This document shows, in pieces, positions 8,003 to 14,884 of a stretch of 64,000 nt of DNA (within the stretch, counting starts at the first letter, position 1; the number at the start of each line of letters is the position of its first letter). The notes beneath the pieces were generated by a model, which saw only the letters and a list, made by a program, of their open reading frames with translations, made no database searches and was not told the DNA's origin. The translations under genes and the position numbers were made by a program. The DNA comes from Enterococcus durans NBRC 100479 = LMG 10746 (GTDB taxonomy: Bacteria > Bacillota > Bacilli > Lactobacillales > Enterococcaceae). The stretch spans positions 21,184 through 85,183 of the forward strand of contig NZ_BCQB01000007.1 of assembly GCF_001544215.1 (NCBI RefSeq), in the 5' to 3' direction.

Positions 8003-8264
8003 CAGATTCGACCTCAATTAAGTCATGTTTCTTAAATGTACCTTTTGAAAACTGTTCGTCCCCTCTACGAATTTTTTCCATCACGTAATTGTTAGAAAGT
8101 GTTCTCAATGTTTCTTGCATAGAATCATAATCTCTTTTTGATAATACAACAACTGTATCATCAACATCTTTACTTGTTACGATAAGTGTTTCAGCATCTT
8201 CATTTACTTGTTTCATATAACCACGCAAATTTTTTCGGAAGTTTGAATAAGATACTGCTTCCAT
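7995..8264 (-). CDS. axe: Axe/YefM-family antitoxin
   Basis: An 89-residue protein starting MEAVSYSNFRKNLRGYMKQV, a Phd/YefM-fold DNA-binding N-terminus, followed by the SKDVDDTVVVLSKRDYDSMQ core and an acidic tail that wraps the toxin (ending EVESDD). It neutralises Txe and represses its own operon with Txe as co-repressor. The start at 8264 matches the pRUM Axe length; a start at 8273 is possible. The upstream operator at 8291-8316 has two TGTACA motifs 12 bp apart, which is YefM-like spacing. Toxin and antitoxin are normally plasmid maintenance genes; here they lie beside a decayed relaxase and core genes. Confidence 0.93.
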   Translation of the reverse strand: MEAVSYSNFRKNLRGYMKQVNEDAETLIVTSKDVDDTVVVLSKRDYDSMQETLRTLSNNYVMEKIRRGDEQFSKGTFKKHDLIEVESDD

Positions 8265-8288
8265 TCCTATCACCCTTTTTTATTTCTA

Positions 8289-8316
8289 TACAACATACTG
8301 TACAATATGTTGTACA
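8289..8316. promoter_or_regulatory. Axe-Txe operator with two TGTACA motifs
   Basis: TGTACA occurs at 8299-8304 and 8311-8316, centre-to-centre 12 bp, within a near-perfect palindrome bounded by ACAACATA and TATGTTGT. YefM-type repressors are known to recognise TGTACA cores at this spacing. The site ends about 25 nt upstream of the axe start. Confidence 0.8.
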
Positions 8317-8327
8317 ATTATTCAAAT

Positions 8328-8720
8328 GATAAAGCCTTCATTAGGTTCATTTTTTATTTCCTGGTTACGTCTATCTTTGTTGTTTTCTTCGTACTTATCA
8401 ATTTTATCTATTGCTTTTTCTTCCCTATCAATTCCATCGACAAAGTAAGGTCGATATTTTTCTACCAATCCAAAATGATCAAGTTTCGAGATATCAAGTA
8501 ACTTATTTCGCGTATCTTCATAAAACTTACAACCTTCAACAATCGCTTTTCATTCTTTTTCTACAACGTCACGTAGTCGTTCTTGTAAGTCAGGAACTGA
8601 AATAATATTTTTAGCTTTAATGATATTTAAAGCCCTAACAAATTGAAATGAATTGATTTTTCGTTGATTATTCGTTTTACTACCGCTATTTTCTGTACGA
8701 ATATTCCAGTGACCCCATCT
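8328..8720 (-). pseudogene. Decayed relaxase/mobilisation protein, C-terminal fragment
   Basis: On the minus strand one frame reads GHWNIRTENSGSKTNNQRK, INSFQFVRALNIIKAKNI, then DLQERLRDVVEKE, a TGA stop, and continues KAIVEGCKFYEDTRNKLL to a final stop after NEPNEGFII. A TAG lies just before the first stretch. The HWNIRTEN / SFQFVRALNI pattern is like the C-terminal part of Gram-positive mobilisation relaxases; the homology is from memory and needs a search. No start and no catalytic region is present. It fills most of the 600-nt gap between axe and ribU and marks the island as plasmid- or ICE-derived. Confidence 0.6.
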
Positions 8721-8792
8721 CTAGCAAAAAAATGGTAGAAACAGAGCTATCTTCTTTTCCTGACATTGTACGATTTGCTTAGGCACATTAAT

Positions 8793-8816
8793 AAACAGCA
8801 AAAAAGCTTAGAAGAA
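8793..8816. repeat. 24-bp direct repeat, right copy
   Basis: Identical to 7636-7659. It overlaps the ribU terminator 3' arm and U-run, so this copy is the original context and the left copy is the duplicate. Confidence 0.8.
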
Positions 8817-8850
8817 ACATCATTATCTACATGAGAATCTTCCAAGCTTT
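8799..8850 (-). terminator. Rho-independent terminator of ribU
   Basis: On the minus strand AAAGCTTGGAAGA (8850-8838) pairs with TCTTCTAAGCTTT (8815-8803), with one G-U pair, followed by TTTTTTG. Confidence 0.8.
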
Positions 8851-8880
8851 ACATTTTATAAGTTATTTAATGATTGATAG

Positions 8881-9489
8881 CTATTTTATTACCGTATGTC
8901 GCTGTTCCAGTTTATGTTGTTTGCGACTTAACCAAGGGAGTAGTTTTGCATGCAACACTAGGAACGCTGCACTAACGATAAATCCTTTGATCAAATTAAA
9001 CGGTACGATACCGATCAACACGTAATTTGTTAAAGGCATCCCCAACATCTGATTCGCATTTAAACCAAGAAACATCAGGTATAATGGCGTGATCACGAAA
9101 TAGTTGGCTACGCTCATGAACAAAGTCATCGCAAGAGTACCAGAAATCACTCCAGCAAATTTATTTCTACCTTCATTTTTTTTCTTTCTAAAGAAGTAGA
9201 ATATCGGTAATGTAAAGATCGATGTTGCTAAGAAACTTGCCGCATCTCCTACTAGATTATCTGGTGAAAAGCCAGTAGTCACTAGATGTAGGATTGAACG
9301 CAAGAATGCTGTGACTACGCCTGCTAGTGGTCCAAATAAAAACATACTGATCAGTACTGGGATATCACTAAAGTCGATCTTTAGAAAACCAAAAGCTGGC
9401 ATGATTGGAAATGCAAAATATTGCAAAACCAAACCGATCGCAGCAAACATTGCTACAGCGACCATTTTTTGTACACGGGTGTTCTTCAT
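8881..9489 (-). CDS. ribU: Riboflavin ECF transporter substrate-binding subunit RibU
   Basis: A 202-residue membrane protein with about six hydrophobic segments. It opens MKNTRVQKMVAVAMFAAIGL, the basic-then-hydrophobic start with an Ala-rich helix needed by ECF S components to dock on EcfT. The stretch FLKIDFSDIPVLISMFLFGP is diagnostic of the RibU group. It binds riboflavin and works with the shared EcfA-EcfA'-EcfT energising module, which is not in this window. Control is clear: an FMN riboswitch and terminator occupy the leader (9553-9736), so flavin sufficiency shuts off uptake. It is a single-gene unit with its own terminator. Confidence 0.93.
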   Translation of the reverse strand: MKNTRVQKMVAVAMFAAIGLVLQYFAFPIMPAFGFLKIDFSDIPVLISMFLFGPLAGVVTAFLRSILHLVTTGFSPDNLVGDAASFLATSIFTLPIFYFFRKKKNEGRNKFAGVISGTLAMTLFMSVANYFVITPLYLMFLGLNANQMLGMPLTNYVLIGIVPFNLIKGFIVSAAFLVLHAKLLPWLSRKQHKLEQRHTVIK

Positions 9490-9552
9490 TTGAAATCCTC
9501 CTGTTAGGACTCCTCTTCAGCGAACTTTTTTAACGACTCGATCATTTGCAAA

Positions 9553-9583
9553 TAAAAAAACTCTCCTTAGCACAGGGAGAGTT
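9553..9583 (-). terminator. FMN-riboswitch-controlled terminator upstream of ribU
   Basis: AACTCTCC (minus strand, 9583-9576) pairs with GGAGAGTT (9566-9559), followed by a run of seven T. It lies between the aptamer and the ribU start, the expected expression platform. Confidence 0.88.
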
Positions 9584-9620
9584 AGAGTTATTTGGCAAAA
9601 GTCTGCGTCAAATAAGCTCT

Positions 9621-9736
9621 ATCTTCTTTATCCAGACTGTACTGTCGGTACCGGAATTTCACCGGTTCAGCTACTTGAAAAGTAGGTCGTGGACTTTAAC
9701 CACCGGTCGGGAATTTCACCCTGCCCCTGAAGACGA
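9621..9736 (-). ncRNA. FMN riboswitch (RFN element)
   Basis: The minus strand carries the conserved RFN blocks in order: CTTCAGGGGCAGGGTGAAAT, then CCCGACCGGTGGT, AGTCCACGACC, CCGGTGAAATTCCGGTACCG, ACAGTACAGTCTGGAT, closing with AAAGAAGAT. GTCTTC and GAAGAT form P1. FMN binding is known to favour the downstream terminator. Confidence 0.97.
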
Positions 9737-9820
9737 ACCATTTATGATTTTTTGTTTACCCTTTCATTATACATACCTTTAGAAAAAATGCAATCTTTTA
9801 TACTTATAATTAGTAAGTAA

Positions 9821-10537
9821 TTATTTTGAGTGATTCAATAAACTGCTTACTTCCTTTTTGTTCAACTCACGATAGTCTCCAGGACGCAAGCCTTGAAGCG
9901 TCAAATCACCATATTTTTCACGCTTTAGTTTTTGGACGGGTAGCCCTACTGCCTGCAGCATATTTTTGACTTGGTGGTTGCGGCCTTCATGGATAGTCAA
10001 TTCCACGATACTATGGTTTGTCTTTGGATCTACAGACAAGATTTGATATCTAGCTGGAGAAGTCCATTTTCCTTCGATTTTGACACCTTTAGTGATCGGT
10101 GCTAGGTTAGACTTCGTGGCAATACCTTTTACTTTAGCAACATATACTTTATCTACTTCATGTTTTGGATGGGTCAAACGTTGTGCAAAATCACCGTCGT
10201 TTGTCAATAACAGGATGCCTGATGTATCATAATCCAAACGTCCAACTGGGTAGATCCGTTCCTTGACCATCGGAAGAAGATCGGTCACAACTTTACGTCC
10301 TTTATCATCAGCGACTGCTGAAATGACCCCTCTTGGTTTATACAATAGATAGTAGCCAAATTCTTCTTGATAGATCGGCACTTCATCTACTTCGATCACA
10401 TCATTTTTCGTTACTTTGACCCCTAGTTCTTTGATGACTTGGCCATTGACTTTCACTCTGCCAGCTAAAATATATTCTTCTGCTTTGCGTCGTGAAGTTA
10501 TGCCAGCATGGGCAATTACTTTTTGTAGTCTTTCCAT
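9821..10537 (-). CDS. rluB: 23S rRNA pseudouridine synthase RluB family
   Basis: A 238-residue enzyme with an N-terminal S4 RNA-binding domain (residues 1-60, RLQKVIAHAGITSRRKAEEY) and the RsuA/RluB catalytic block GRLDYDTSGILLLTNDG, in which the Asp of RLD is the catalytic residue. The family converts a uridine in 23S rRNA helix 89 to pseudouridine. The start codon overlaps the scpB stop by one base (TAATG), so it is the last gene of the xerD-ribT-scpA-scpB-rluB unit, a conserved Firmicutes arrangement. The substrate position is inferred from family and synteny. Confidence 0.92.
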   Translation of the reverse strand: MERLQKVIAHAGITSRRKAEEYILAGRVKVNGQVIKELGVKVTKNDVIEVDEVPIYQEEFGYYLLYKPRGVISAVADDKGRKVVTDLLPMVKERIYPVGRLDYDTSGILLLTNDGDFAQRLTHPKHEVDKVYVAKVKGIATKSNLAPITKGVKIEGKWTSPARYQILSVDPKTNHSIVELTIHEGRNHQVKNMLQAVGLPVQKLKREKYGDLTLQGLRPGDYRELNKKEVSSLLNHSK

Positions 10538-11112
10538 TACGATTGTTCTCCTTCATTCGTTCCATCAAAAAATAGATCTAATGGTGCATCTTCTTTTAAT
10601 GAAAGTTCCATTTCTTGTATATCCGGTAATTCTTTCAGCGATTTGAGACCAAAGTAATCTAAGAAATAAGAAGTTGTCCCGTATAATATCGGACGTCCTG
10701 GTCCTTCTACTCTCCCTTTTTCCTCAATCAGATTGTGGGCAGATAGACGTTGAACGGCCCCTGAAACTTGTACACCTCGGATTTGTTCGATCTCGACTCT
10801 TGTGATTGGCTGTTTGTAGGCAATGATTGCCAAAGTTTCAACAGCTGCTTGGGAAAGCGTATTTGACGTTCCTTGAGCATACCGTTTCAACAACGGCGCT
10901 AGCTCTTTTTTGGTCGTCAAAACGATATGCGCCTCTGTCTCCAAAATATGTAATGCACTCGTTGTGTCATTTTCATATCTCTCTTCTAGCTCTGCGACCA
11001 GTCGTAGTACTTCCTCTTTGTCGATTGCTAAAATATGGCTGATTTCATCTAAGGCGATTCCTTCTTCACCGACTATAAAAAGAATCGCTTCAAGTTCACT
11101 TAATTTCGTCAT
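10537..11112 (-). CDS. scpB: Segregation and condensation protein B
   Basis: A 191-residue protein with the two winged-helix domains of ScpB. The conserved SQAAVETLAIIAYKQPITRV and EIEQIRGVQVSGAVQRL stretches are clear. ScpB forms the SMC-ScpA-ScpB complex with ScpA and the SMC ATPase (not in the window), which compacts and helps separate the chromosome. Its ATG lies 17 nt inside the end of scpA, and its stop overlaps the rluB start, so the three are translationally coupled. The length is normal. Confidence 0.96.
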   Translation of the reverse strand: MTKLSELEAILFIVGEEGIALDEISHILAIDKEEVLRLVAELEERYENDTTSALHILETEAHIVLTTKKELAPLLKRYAQGTSNTLSQAAVETLAIIAYKQPITRVEIEQIRGVQVSGAVQRLSAHNLIEEKGRVEGPGRPILYGTTSYFLDYFGLKSLKELPDIQEMELSLKEDAPLDLFFDGTNEGEQS

Positions 11113-11866
11113 TGTTGGTATCTCCTATTGCTGGATAAAGCATGATTGATTCATAATTTTCTTCTTGTTGGGCAACGATCTGTCCATTTTTCATCATCTC
11201 TAATATTGCCATAAAGGTTGTCACGATCTCTGTTTTTGAGGGCGATTCAAAAAAAGAATCAAAAGTGCAACCTTGTTTGTTTCTTTTTAAACGCTCTTCA
11301 ACAAAGATGATCCGCTCCTCGATCGTTGTATCGTCTGGCGCAATGGTCTTTTCAATTTTTTTCGAAAATTGCTTTCGTTCCAAAATCTTCTGCATTGCAC
11401 GAAACAAATCGACTTGCTTCACTTGTCCACGTTTCAACGGCCTTTCCTGTCCGATCAAGTCATCAACGGCTAGTGGTTCTTTTGTAAAATACAAGCTTCT
11501 TTCCTGTGCTTTTTCTGTTAGTTTTTCAGCAGCATATTTGTATTTCCGATATTCAAGCAACTGATTCACTAACTCATCGCGCGGATCTTCTTCCCAATAG
11601 CCGTCTTCTTCAATGATTGTTTCTTGAACAGGCAGTAAAGTCTTGCTTTTGATAGCCATCAAGGTAGCAGCCATCACCAGGTATTCTCCCGCAACTGCAA
11701 GTTCTAGCGTCTTCATGGTATGGATATAATTCATGTATTGTTCCGTGATCGTCGCAATAGGGATATCATAAATATCGATTTCCATTTGCTGGATCAAATG
11801 AAGAAGGAGATCCAATGGTCCTTCAAATACATCTAATTTGATATTGATCTCTGTCACCGTGTTCAC
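11096..11866 (-). CDS. scpA: Segregation and condensation protein A (kleisin)
   Basis: A 256-residue kleisin. The N-terminal FEGPLDLLLHLIQQMEIDIY is the SMC-binding signature, followed by PIATITEQYMNYI and AGEYLVMAATLMAIKSKTLL. The C-terminal winged helix is near KTEIVTTFMAILEMMKNG. It bridges the SMC heads with ScpB. It overlaps ribT by 4 nt upstream and scpB by 17 nt downstream. The gene is intact and of normal length. Confidence 0.97.
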   Translation of the reverse strand: MNTVTEINIKLDVFEGPLDLLLHLIQQMEIDIYDIPIATITEQYMNYIHTMKTLELAVAGEYLVMAATLMAIKSKTLLPVQETIIEEDGYWEEDPRDELVNQLLEYRKYKYAAEKLTEKAQERSLYFTKEPLAVDDLIGQERPLKRGQVKQVDLFRAMQKILERKQFSKKIEKTIAPDDTTIEERIIFVEERLKRNKQGCTFDSFFESPSKTEIVTTFMAILEMMKNGQIVAQQEENYESIMLYPAIGDTNNDEIK

Positions 11867-12234
11867 TCTTTCTTCTTTTTCTCATTCAGCCATTTGGTAA
11901 AATAAGGCTCTGTGATCTCTGTGGCACGAATTTTCTTTTCAGGATATTTCTGTTCAAGTTCATCCAACATTAGAAAGCCCATCTTTTCTCCACGATAAGA
12001 AGGATTCAACGCTACATCATGAATGACTAGTTCCTCTTCATCTCCCCAATAAACGCCAATGATCCCTTGGATATTGGTTGAGCCTTCAGGAGTGAAGAAG
12101 AAAATCTCATACTTTTCTTCTGTTTCATACGTATCGATCTCTTTCAGCCGGTTTTCTTTATCCGCTAATTTCTTGTGGAAACTTAAAAGTCCCATAGCGA
12201 TTTTACGATTTTCTTTTCGGTAATGTGTTAACAT
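11863..12234 (-). CDS. ribT: RibT-type GNAT acetyltransferase
   Basis: A 123-residue GNAT-fold protein. The stretch VIHDVALNPSYRGEKMGFLM contains the acetyl-CoA-binding motif (RGEKMG in place of the usual RxxGxG), followed by a C-terminal region with PYFTKWL. The RibT family takes its name from the Bacillus riboflavin operon, but the substrate is not firmly known. Its place between xerD and scpA is typical of lactobacilli and enterococci. The ATG at 12234 is preceded by GGAAGGTG. It overlaps scpA by 4 nt. Confidence 0.8.
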   Translation of the reverse strand: MLTHYRKENRKIAMGLLSFHKKLADKENRLKEIDTYETEEKYEIFFFTPEGSTNIQGIIGVYWGDEEELVIHDVALNPSYRGEKMGFLMLDELEQKYPEKKIRATEITEPYFTKWLNEKKKKE

Positions 12235-12252
12235 TTTTTCACCTTCCTATGA

Positions 12253-13140
12253 CTAAGCCCTTGGAAAATGCTGCTTATAAACATCCGTCATTCTTTTCTT
12301 CGTGATATGTGTATAGATTTGGGTCGTTGATATATCCGCATGGCCTAGCAATTCTTGAACAGTTCGGAGGTCCGCACCGTTTTCAAGTAAATGAGTAGCA
12401 AAACTATGGCGTAAAGTATGTGGCGTCACTTCTTTTGTGATACCGGCATCACGCACTAATTGTTTCAAATTTTTCCAAATACCTTGTCGTGATAATCCTG
12501 AACCATGATTATTCACGAAAACGTGGACTTCAGTAGCGTCTTTGACAAGTAATGGTCTCACTTCGTCTAAATAACGTTCCAACCATTGGATTGCATAATC
12601 ACCTAAAGGAATGATTCTTTCTTTATCTCCTTTACCGATCGTCTGTACTAACCCTAAAGATAAATGCAGATCGCTCAATTTCAAACCGATCAGTTCACTC
12701 ACCCGCATTCCTGTAGCATACATGACTTCCAGTATTGCGCGATCTCTGATCCCCAGATTTTTGGTTGTATCTGGAGCTTCGATCAGACGTTCAACTTCTT
12801 TCAAAGACAGTGTGCTAGGTAACTTTTGGGCTTTTTTAGGTGTATCGATATGCTGCATCGGATCATGATCAGTAATACGTTCTTGGCGTAAGAATTGATG
12901 AAATCTTCTTAAACTTGTGATCATCCGTGTGACAGTCGCGGGTGCTTTTTTTTCATCATGCATCTTCTCTAGATAACTGATCACTATGAAACGATCGACA
13001 TCTTGCCATGCAGTAATTTTTTTTTCCTCCAAAAAATGAAGGTATTGCGCTAAATCACGTTCATAACTTTTTCTAGTATTTAATGATAATCCTCGTTCAA
13101 TCGTCAGATAGTGGAGATAATCATTGAGTTCTTCTTTCAT
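12253..13140 (-). CDS. xerD: Site-specific tyrosine recombinase XerD
   Basis: A 295-residue tyrosine recombinase. The N-terminal SAM-like DNA-binding domain (RGLSLNTRKSYERDLAQY) precedes the catalytic domain, with Arg in GMRVSELIGL, Lys in GKGDKERIIPL, HTLRHSFATHLLENGADLR, LLGHADISTTQIYTHI and the nucleophile Tyr in IYTHI. XerD resolves chromosome dimers at dif, usually with XerC. Its position at the head of ribT-scpA-scpB-rluB is typical for chromosomal XerD of Firmicutes and argues against a phage integrase. No prophage genes adjoin it. Confidence 0.93.
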   Translation of the reverse strand: MKEELNDYLHYLTIERGLSLNTRKSYERDLAQYLHFLEEKKITAWQDVDRFIVISYLEKMHDEKKAPATVTRMITSLRRFHQFLRQERITDHDPMQHIDTPKKAQKLPSTLSLKEVERLIEAPDTTKNLGIRDRAILEVMYATGMRVSELIGLKLSDLHLSLGLVQTIGKGDKERIIPLGDYAIQWLERYLDEVRPLLVKDATEVHVFVNNHGSGLSRQGIWKNLKQLVRDAGITKEVTPHTLRHSFATHLLENGADLRTVQELLGHADISTTQIYTHITKKRMTDVYKQHFPRA

Positions 13141-13213
13141 AATAATCCACCTCGTGCTACTCTATCATATCAGATAGCCTTCTTTTTCGATAGTCTCTTT
13201 TAGGTGCAGACAA

Positions 13214-13243
13214 AGAAAAAGCCGTCTGTTCCATTAGACGGTT
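13214..13243 (-). terminator. Terminator overlapping the end of fur
   Basis: ACCGTCT (13242-13236) pairs with AGACGGC (13227-13221), followed by TTTTT. The first arm contains the last fur codons and its TAA. Confidence 0.8.
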
Positions 13244-13707
13244 TTACTTTCTTTTTCCTGATTATAACATTTTTGGCAGATACCGTGAAAAGTTAAGCGA
13301 TGATCTTTTACTAAAAAGTGATAGCGGTCCTCTACTACTTCTTCTACCTGAATCAATAGATCTTCTTCCACTTCTTCGATCGTTCCACATTTCAAGCATA
13401 ATAAATGATGGTGGAAATGTTTAGCCCCTTCTTTTCGCAAGTCATATCGTGCAACACCGTCGTTAAAGTTCACCTTATCGATGATTTTTAGATCAGTTAA
13501 TATTTCTAATGTACGATACACCGTAGCTAAACCAATTTCTGGGCTTTTCTTTTTTACTAGAAAAAAAACTTCTTCTGCGGATAAGTGTTCTTTTTCATTT
13601 TCTAACAGAACAAGCAAAGTTGCTTCTCTTTGCGGGGTCAGTTTAAACCCAGATTCGTGTAACTGCTGTTTTGTTTTTTTCATTACTGACATAGCGTTCA
13701 TAACCAT
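13234..13707 (-). CDS. fur: Ferric uptake regulator family repressor (Fur)
   Basis: A Fur-family regulator of about 157 residues from the ATG at 13707 (GGGG lies 8 nt upstream; an in-frame TTG at 13725 is less likely). The winged helix has KLTPQREATLLVLLENE and GLATVYRTLEILTDL; the metal sites are seen in KHFHHHLLCLKCG and HGICQKC, with both CxxC pairs for structural zinc. The match is to Fur rather than PerR: PerR proteins have a different NNL/YxD region. With iron it would repress siderophore and iron-uptake genes. Two 7-1-7 palindromes upstream match the PerR box, and Bacillus fur is known to belong to the PerR regulon. Confidence 0.88.
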   Translation of the reverse strand: MVMNAMSVMKKTKQQLHESGFKLTPQREATLLVLLENEKEHLSAEEVFFLVKKKSPEIGLATVYRTLEILTDLKIIDKVNFNDGVARYDLRKEGAKHFHHHLLCLKCGTIEEVEEDLLIQVEEVVEDRYHFLVKDHRLTFHGICQKCYNQEKESKTV

Positions 13708-13726
13708 TTTTTTCAACCCCAACAAT

Positions 13727-13741
13727 TTATAATAATTATAA
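13727..13741. promoter_or_regulatory. PerR-type box upstream of fur (proximal, perfect)
   Basis: TTATAATAATTATAA is a perfect 7-1-7 inverted repeat identical to the PerR-box consensus TTATAATNATTATAA. A classic Fur box would have GATAAT/ATTATC cores, so PerR control is favoured, although the two overlap in recognition. Confidence 0.75.
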
Positions 13742-13768
13742 TTAACCAGACTATTTTTACTCTCTAAA

Positions 13769-13783
13769 TTAAAATAATTATAA
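13769..13783. promoter_or_regulatory. PerR-type box upstream of fur (distal, one mismatch)
   Basis: TTAAAATAATTATAA differs from the PerR consensus at one position. It is 42 bp from the proximal box, about four helical turns, so both could be bound on one face. Confidence 0.6.
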
Positions 13784-13812
13784 GCTAGTTAAGAAAAACA
13801 TGCAAGCCATTC

Positions 13813-14676
13813 TCAATTAGAATTTTTATTTCGTTTCGTTACACCATCTTCTTGCTTGATCAATCCTTGTTTCAATAGATTGCCTAGTGCACGTTTGAAT
13901 GCTCCCTTGCTGATTCCAAATGCTTTCATGATCTCTTCTGGATCTGATTTATCTGTGAAATTGATTTGCTGATCGGCAGACCGTTCGATGATCGTTAAAA
14001 TCATTTGTGCATCATCAGAAATTGCTTCATATGCTCTTGGCTTCAAAGAGATGTTTAGTACCCCATCTGGTCTGACACCGACTACCCGGCCTTTTACCTG
14101 TTCTCCGAGTCTTGGTTCATTGTATCGTTCAGATGGATGGATGAATCCTAGGTAAAAATCATCTGTCAATATATAGGTACCAGTTAATTTTAAGCGATAC
14201 GCTGTCCCAGTGATATCTTTGTTTTTCATTTCTTCTGTTCCAAATTTACTTAATGATTTAAAGATTTTTTCATCCGCTAAACTACCCCAAATACGATCCT
14301 TCGCATCCACTTTTAGAGAAATCATCAAACGGTCGCCTTTTTTAGGCCAGAGTTCTGTCATTGTAGGTAATTCATCTAGTGAAACGACAAAATCTTTATC
14401 GGGCAAGCCGATGTCTACAAAAACCCCTAGATCTTTTCTGGAAGAAGTGACTGTGCCAAACGCGTAATGTCCGATCCGACTTTTCGGTATCACTGTTGTA
14501 AAACGGTTTTCGTGCTTTTGATTTTGGTAGCCGAATCCCTCAACCGCTTCACCGATCCGATGTTCGCCTTCTACTTTACTTAATCCAAAAGTTTGTCCAT
14601 TTTTTTGAACAAAATAATTTTTTTCATTTTCATCAATTACCATACCGGTAAATATCGTTGCTAATAATTCATTCAT
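13813..14676 (-). CDS. cvfB: S1-domain RNA-binding protein CvfB
   Basis: A 287-residue protein with consecutive S1-type RNA-binding repeats (GHYAFGTVTSSRKDLGVFVD; LGEQVKGRVVGVRPDGVLNI) and a C-terminal winged helix (DPEEIMKAFGISKGAFKRAL). This is the CvfB/YitL layout; in Staphylococcus aureus CvfB affects virulence gene expression. It is cytoplasmic and binds RNA; the target here is unknown. The start at 14676 has an AAGGAG site. It is a single-gene unit. Confidence 0.9.
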   Translation of the reverse strand: MNELLATIFTGMVIDENEKNYFVQKNGQTFGLSKVEGEHRIGEAVEGFGYQNQKHENRFTTVIPKSRIGHYAFGTVTSSRKDLGVFVDIGLPDKDFVVSLDELPTMTELWPKKGDRLMISLKVDAKDRIWGSLADEKIFKSLSKFGTEEMKNKDITGTAYRLKLTGTYILTDDFYLGFIHPSERYNEPRLGEQVKGRVVGVRPDGVLNISLKPRAYEAISDDAQMILTIIERSADQQINFTDKSDPEEIMKAFGISKGAFKRALGNLLKQGLIKQEDGVTKRNKNSN

Positions 14677-14780
14677 TTTATTTCTCCTTTATACGAAAGA
14701 CAGATTATCTCTGCCAACTTTCTTTGCTATCATACCATAATGTCCCTTTGATTAGTAGCGGGTTACCCAGCAATAACTAC

Positions 14781-14869
14781 AAAAAAACTTAGGCTCCTCA
14801 TTTCCCAACATACTGAATAGAGATCCCCTACTCATGTTGAATAGAAAAATAAAGTAAACCTAAGTTTTT
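14781..14869 (-). terminator. Long terminator hairpin after the MapZ-like gene
   Basis: AAAAACTTAGGTTTACTT on the minus strand pairs with GAGCCTAAGTTTTTTT, with an inner TTCAACAT/ATGTTGGGAA stem. The hairpin is largely symmetric and could also work for plus-strand transcripts. Confidence 0.7.
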
Positions 14870-14884
14870 GTTCTGCGCATCCTT

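Noticed and set aside
8307..8605. Two 64-codon plus-strand frames next to axe-txe
   Set aside because: They overlap the minus-strand relaxase remnant, which gives a far more protein-like reading, and they have no ribosome binding site.
7636..8816. 24-bp repeats as an integrase attachment site
   Set aside because: No integrase or recombinase is present in the interval, and the right copy is explained as a terminator arm. Target duplication or recombination is simpler.
12253..13140. XerD as a phage or ICE integrase
   Set aside because: Gene order xerD-ribT-scpA-scpB-rluB is the conserved chromosomal one, and no phage genes are adjacent.
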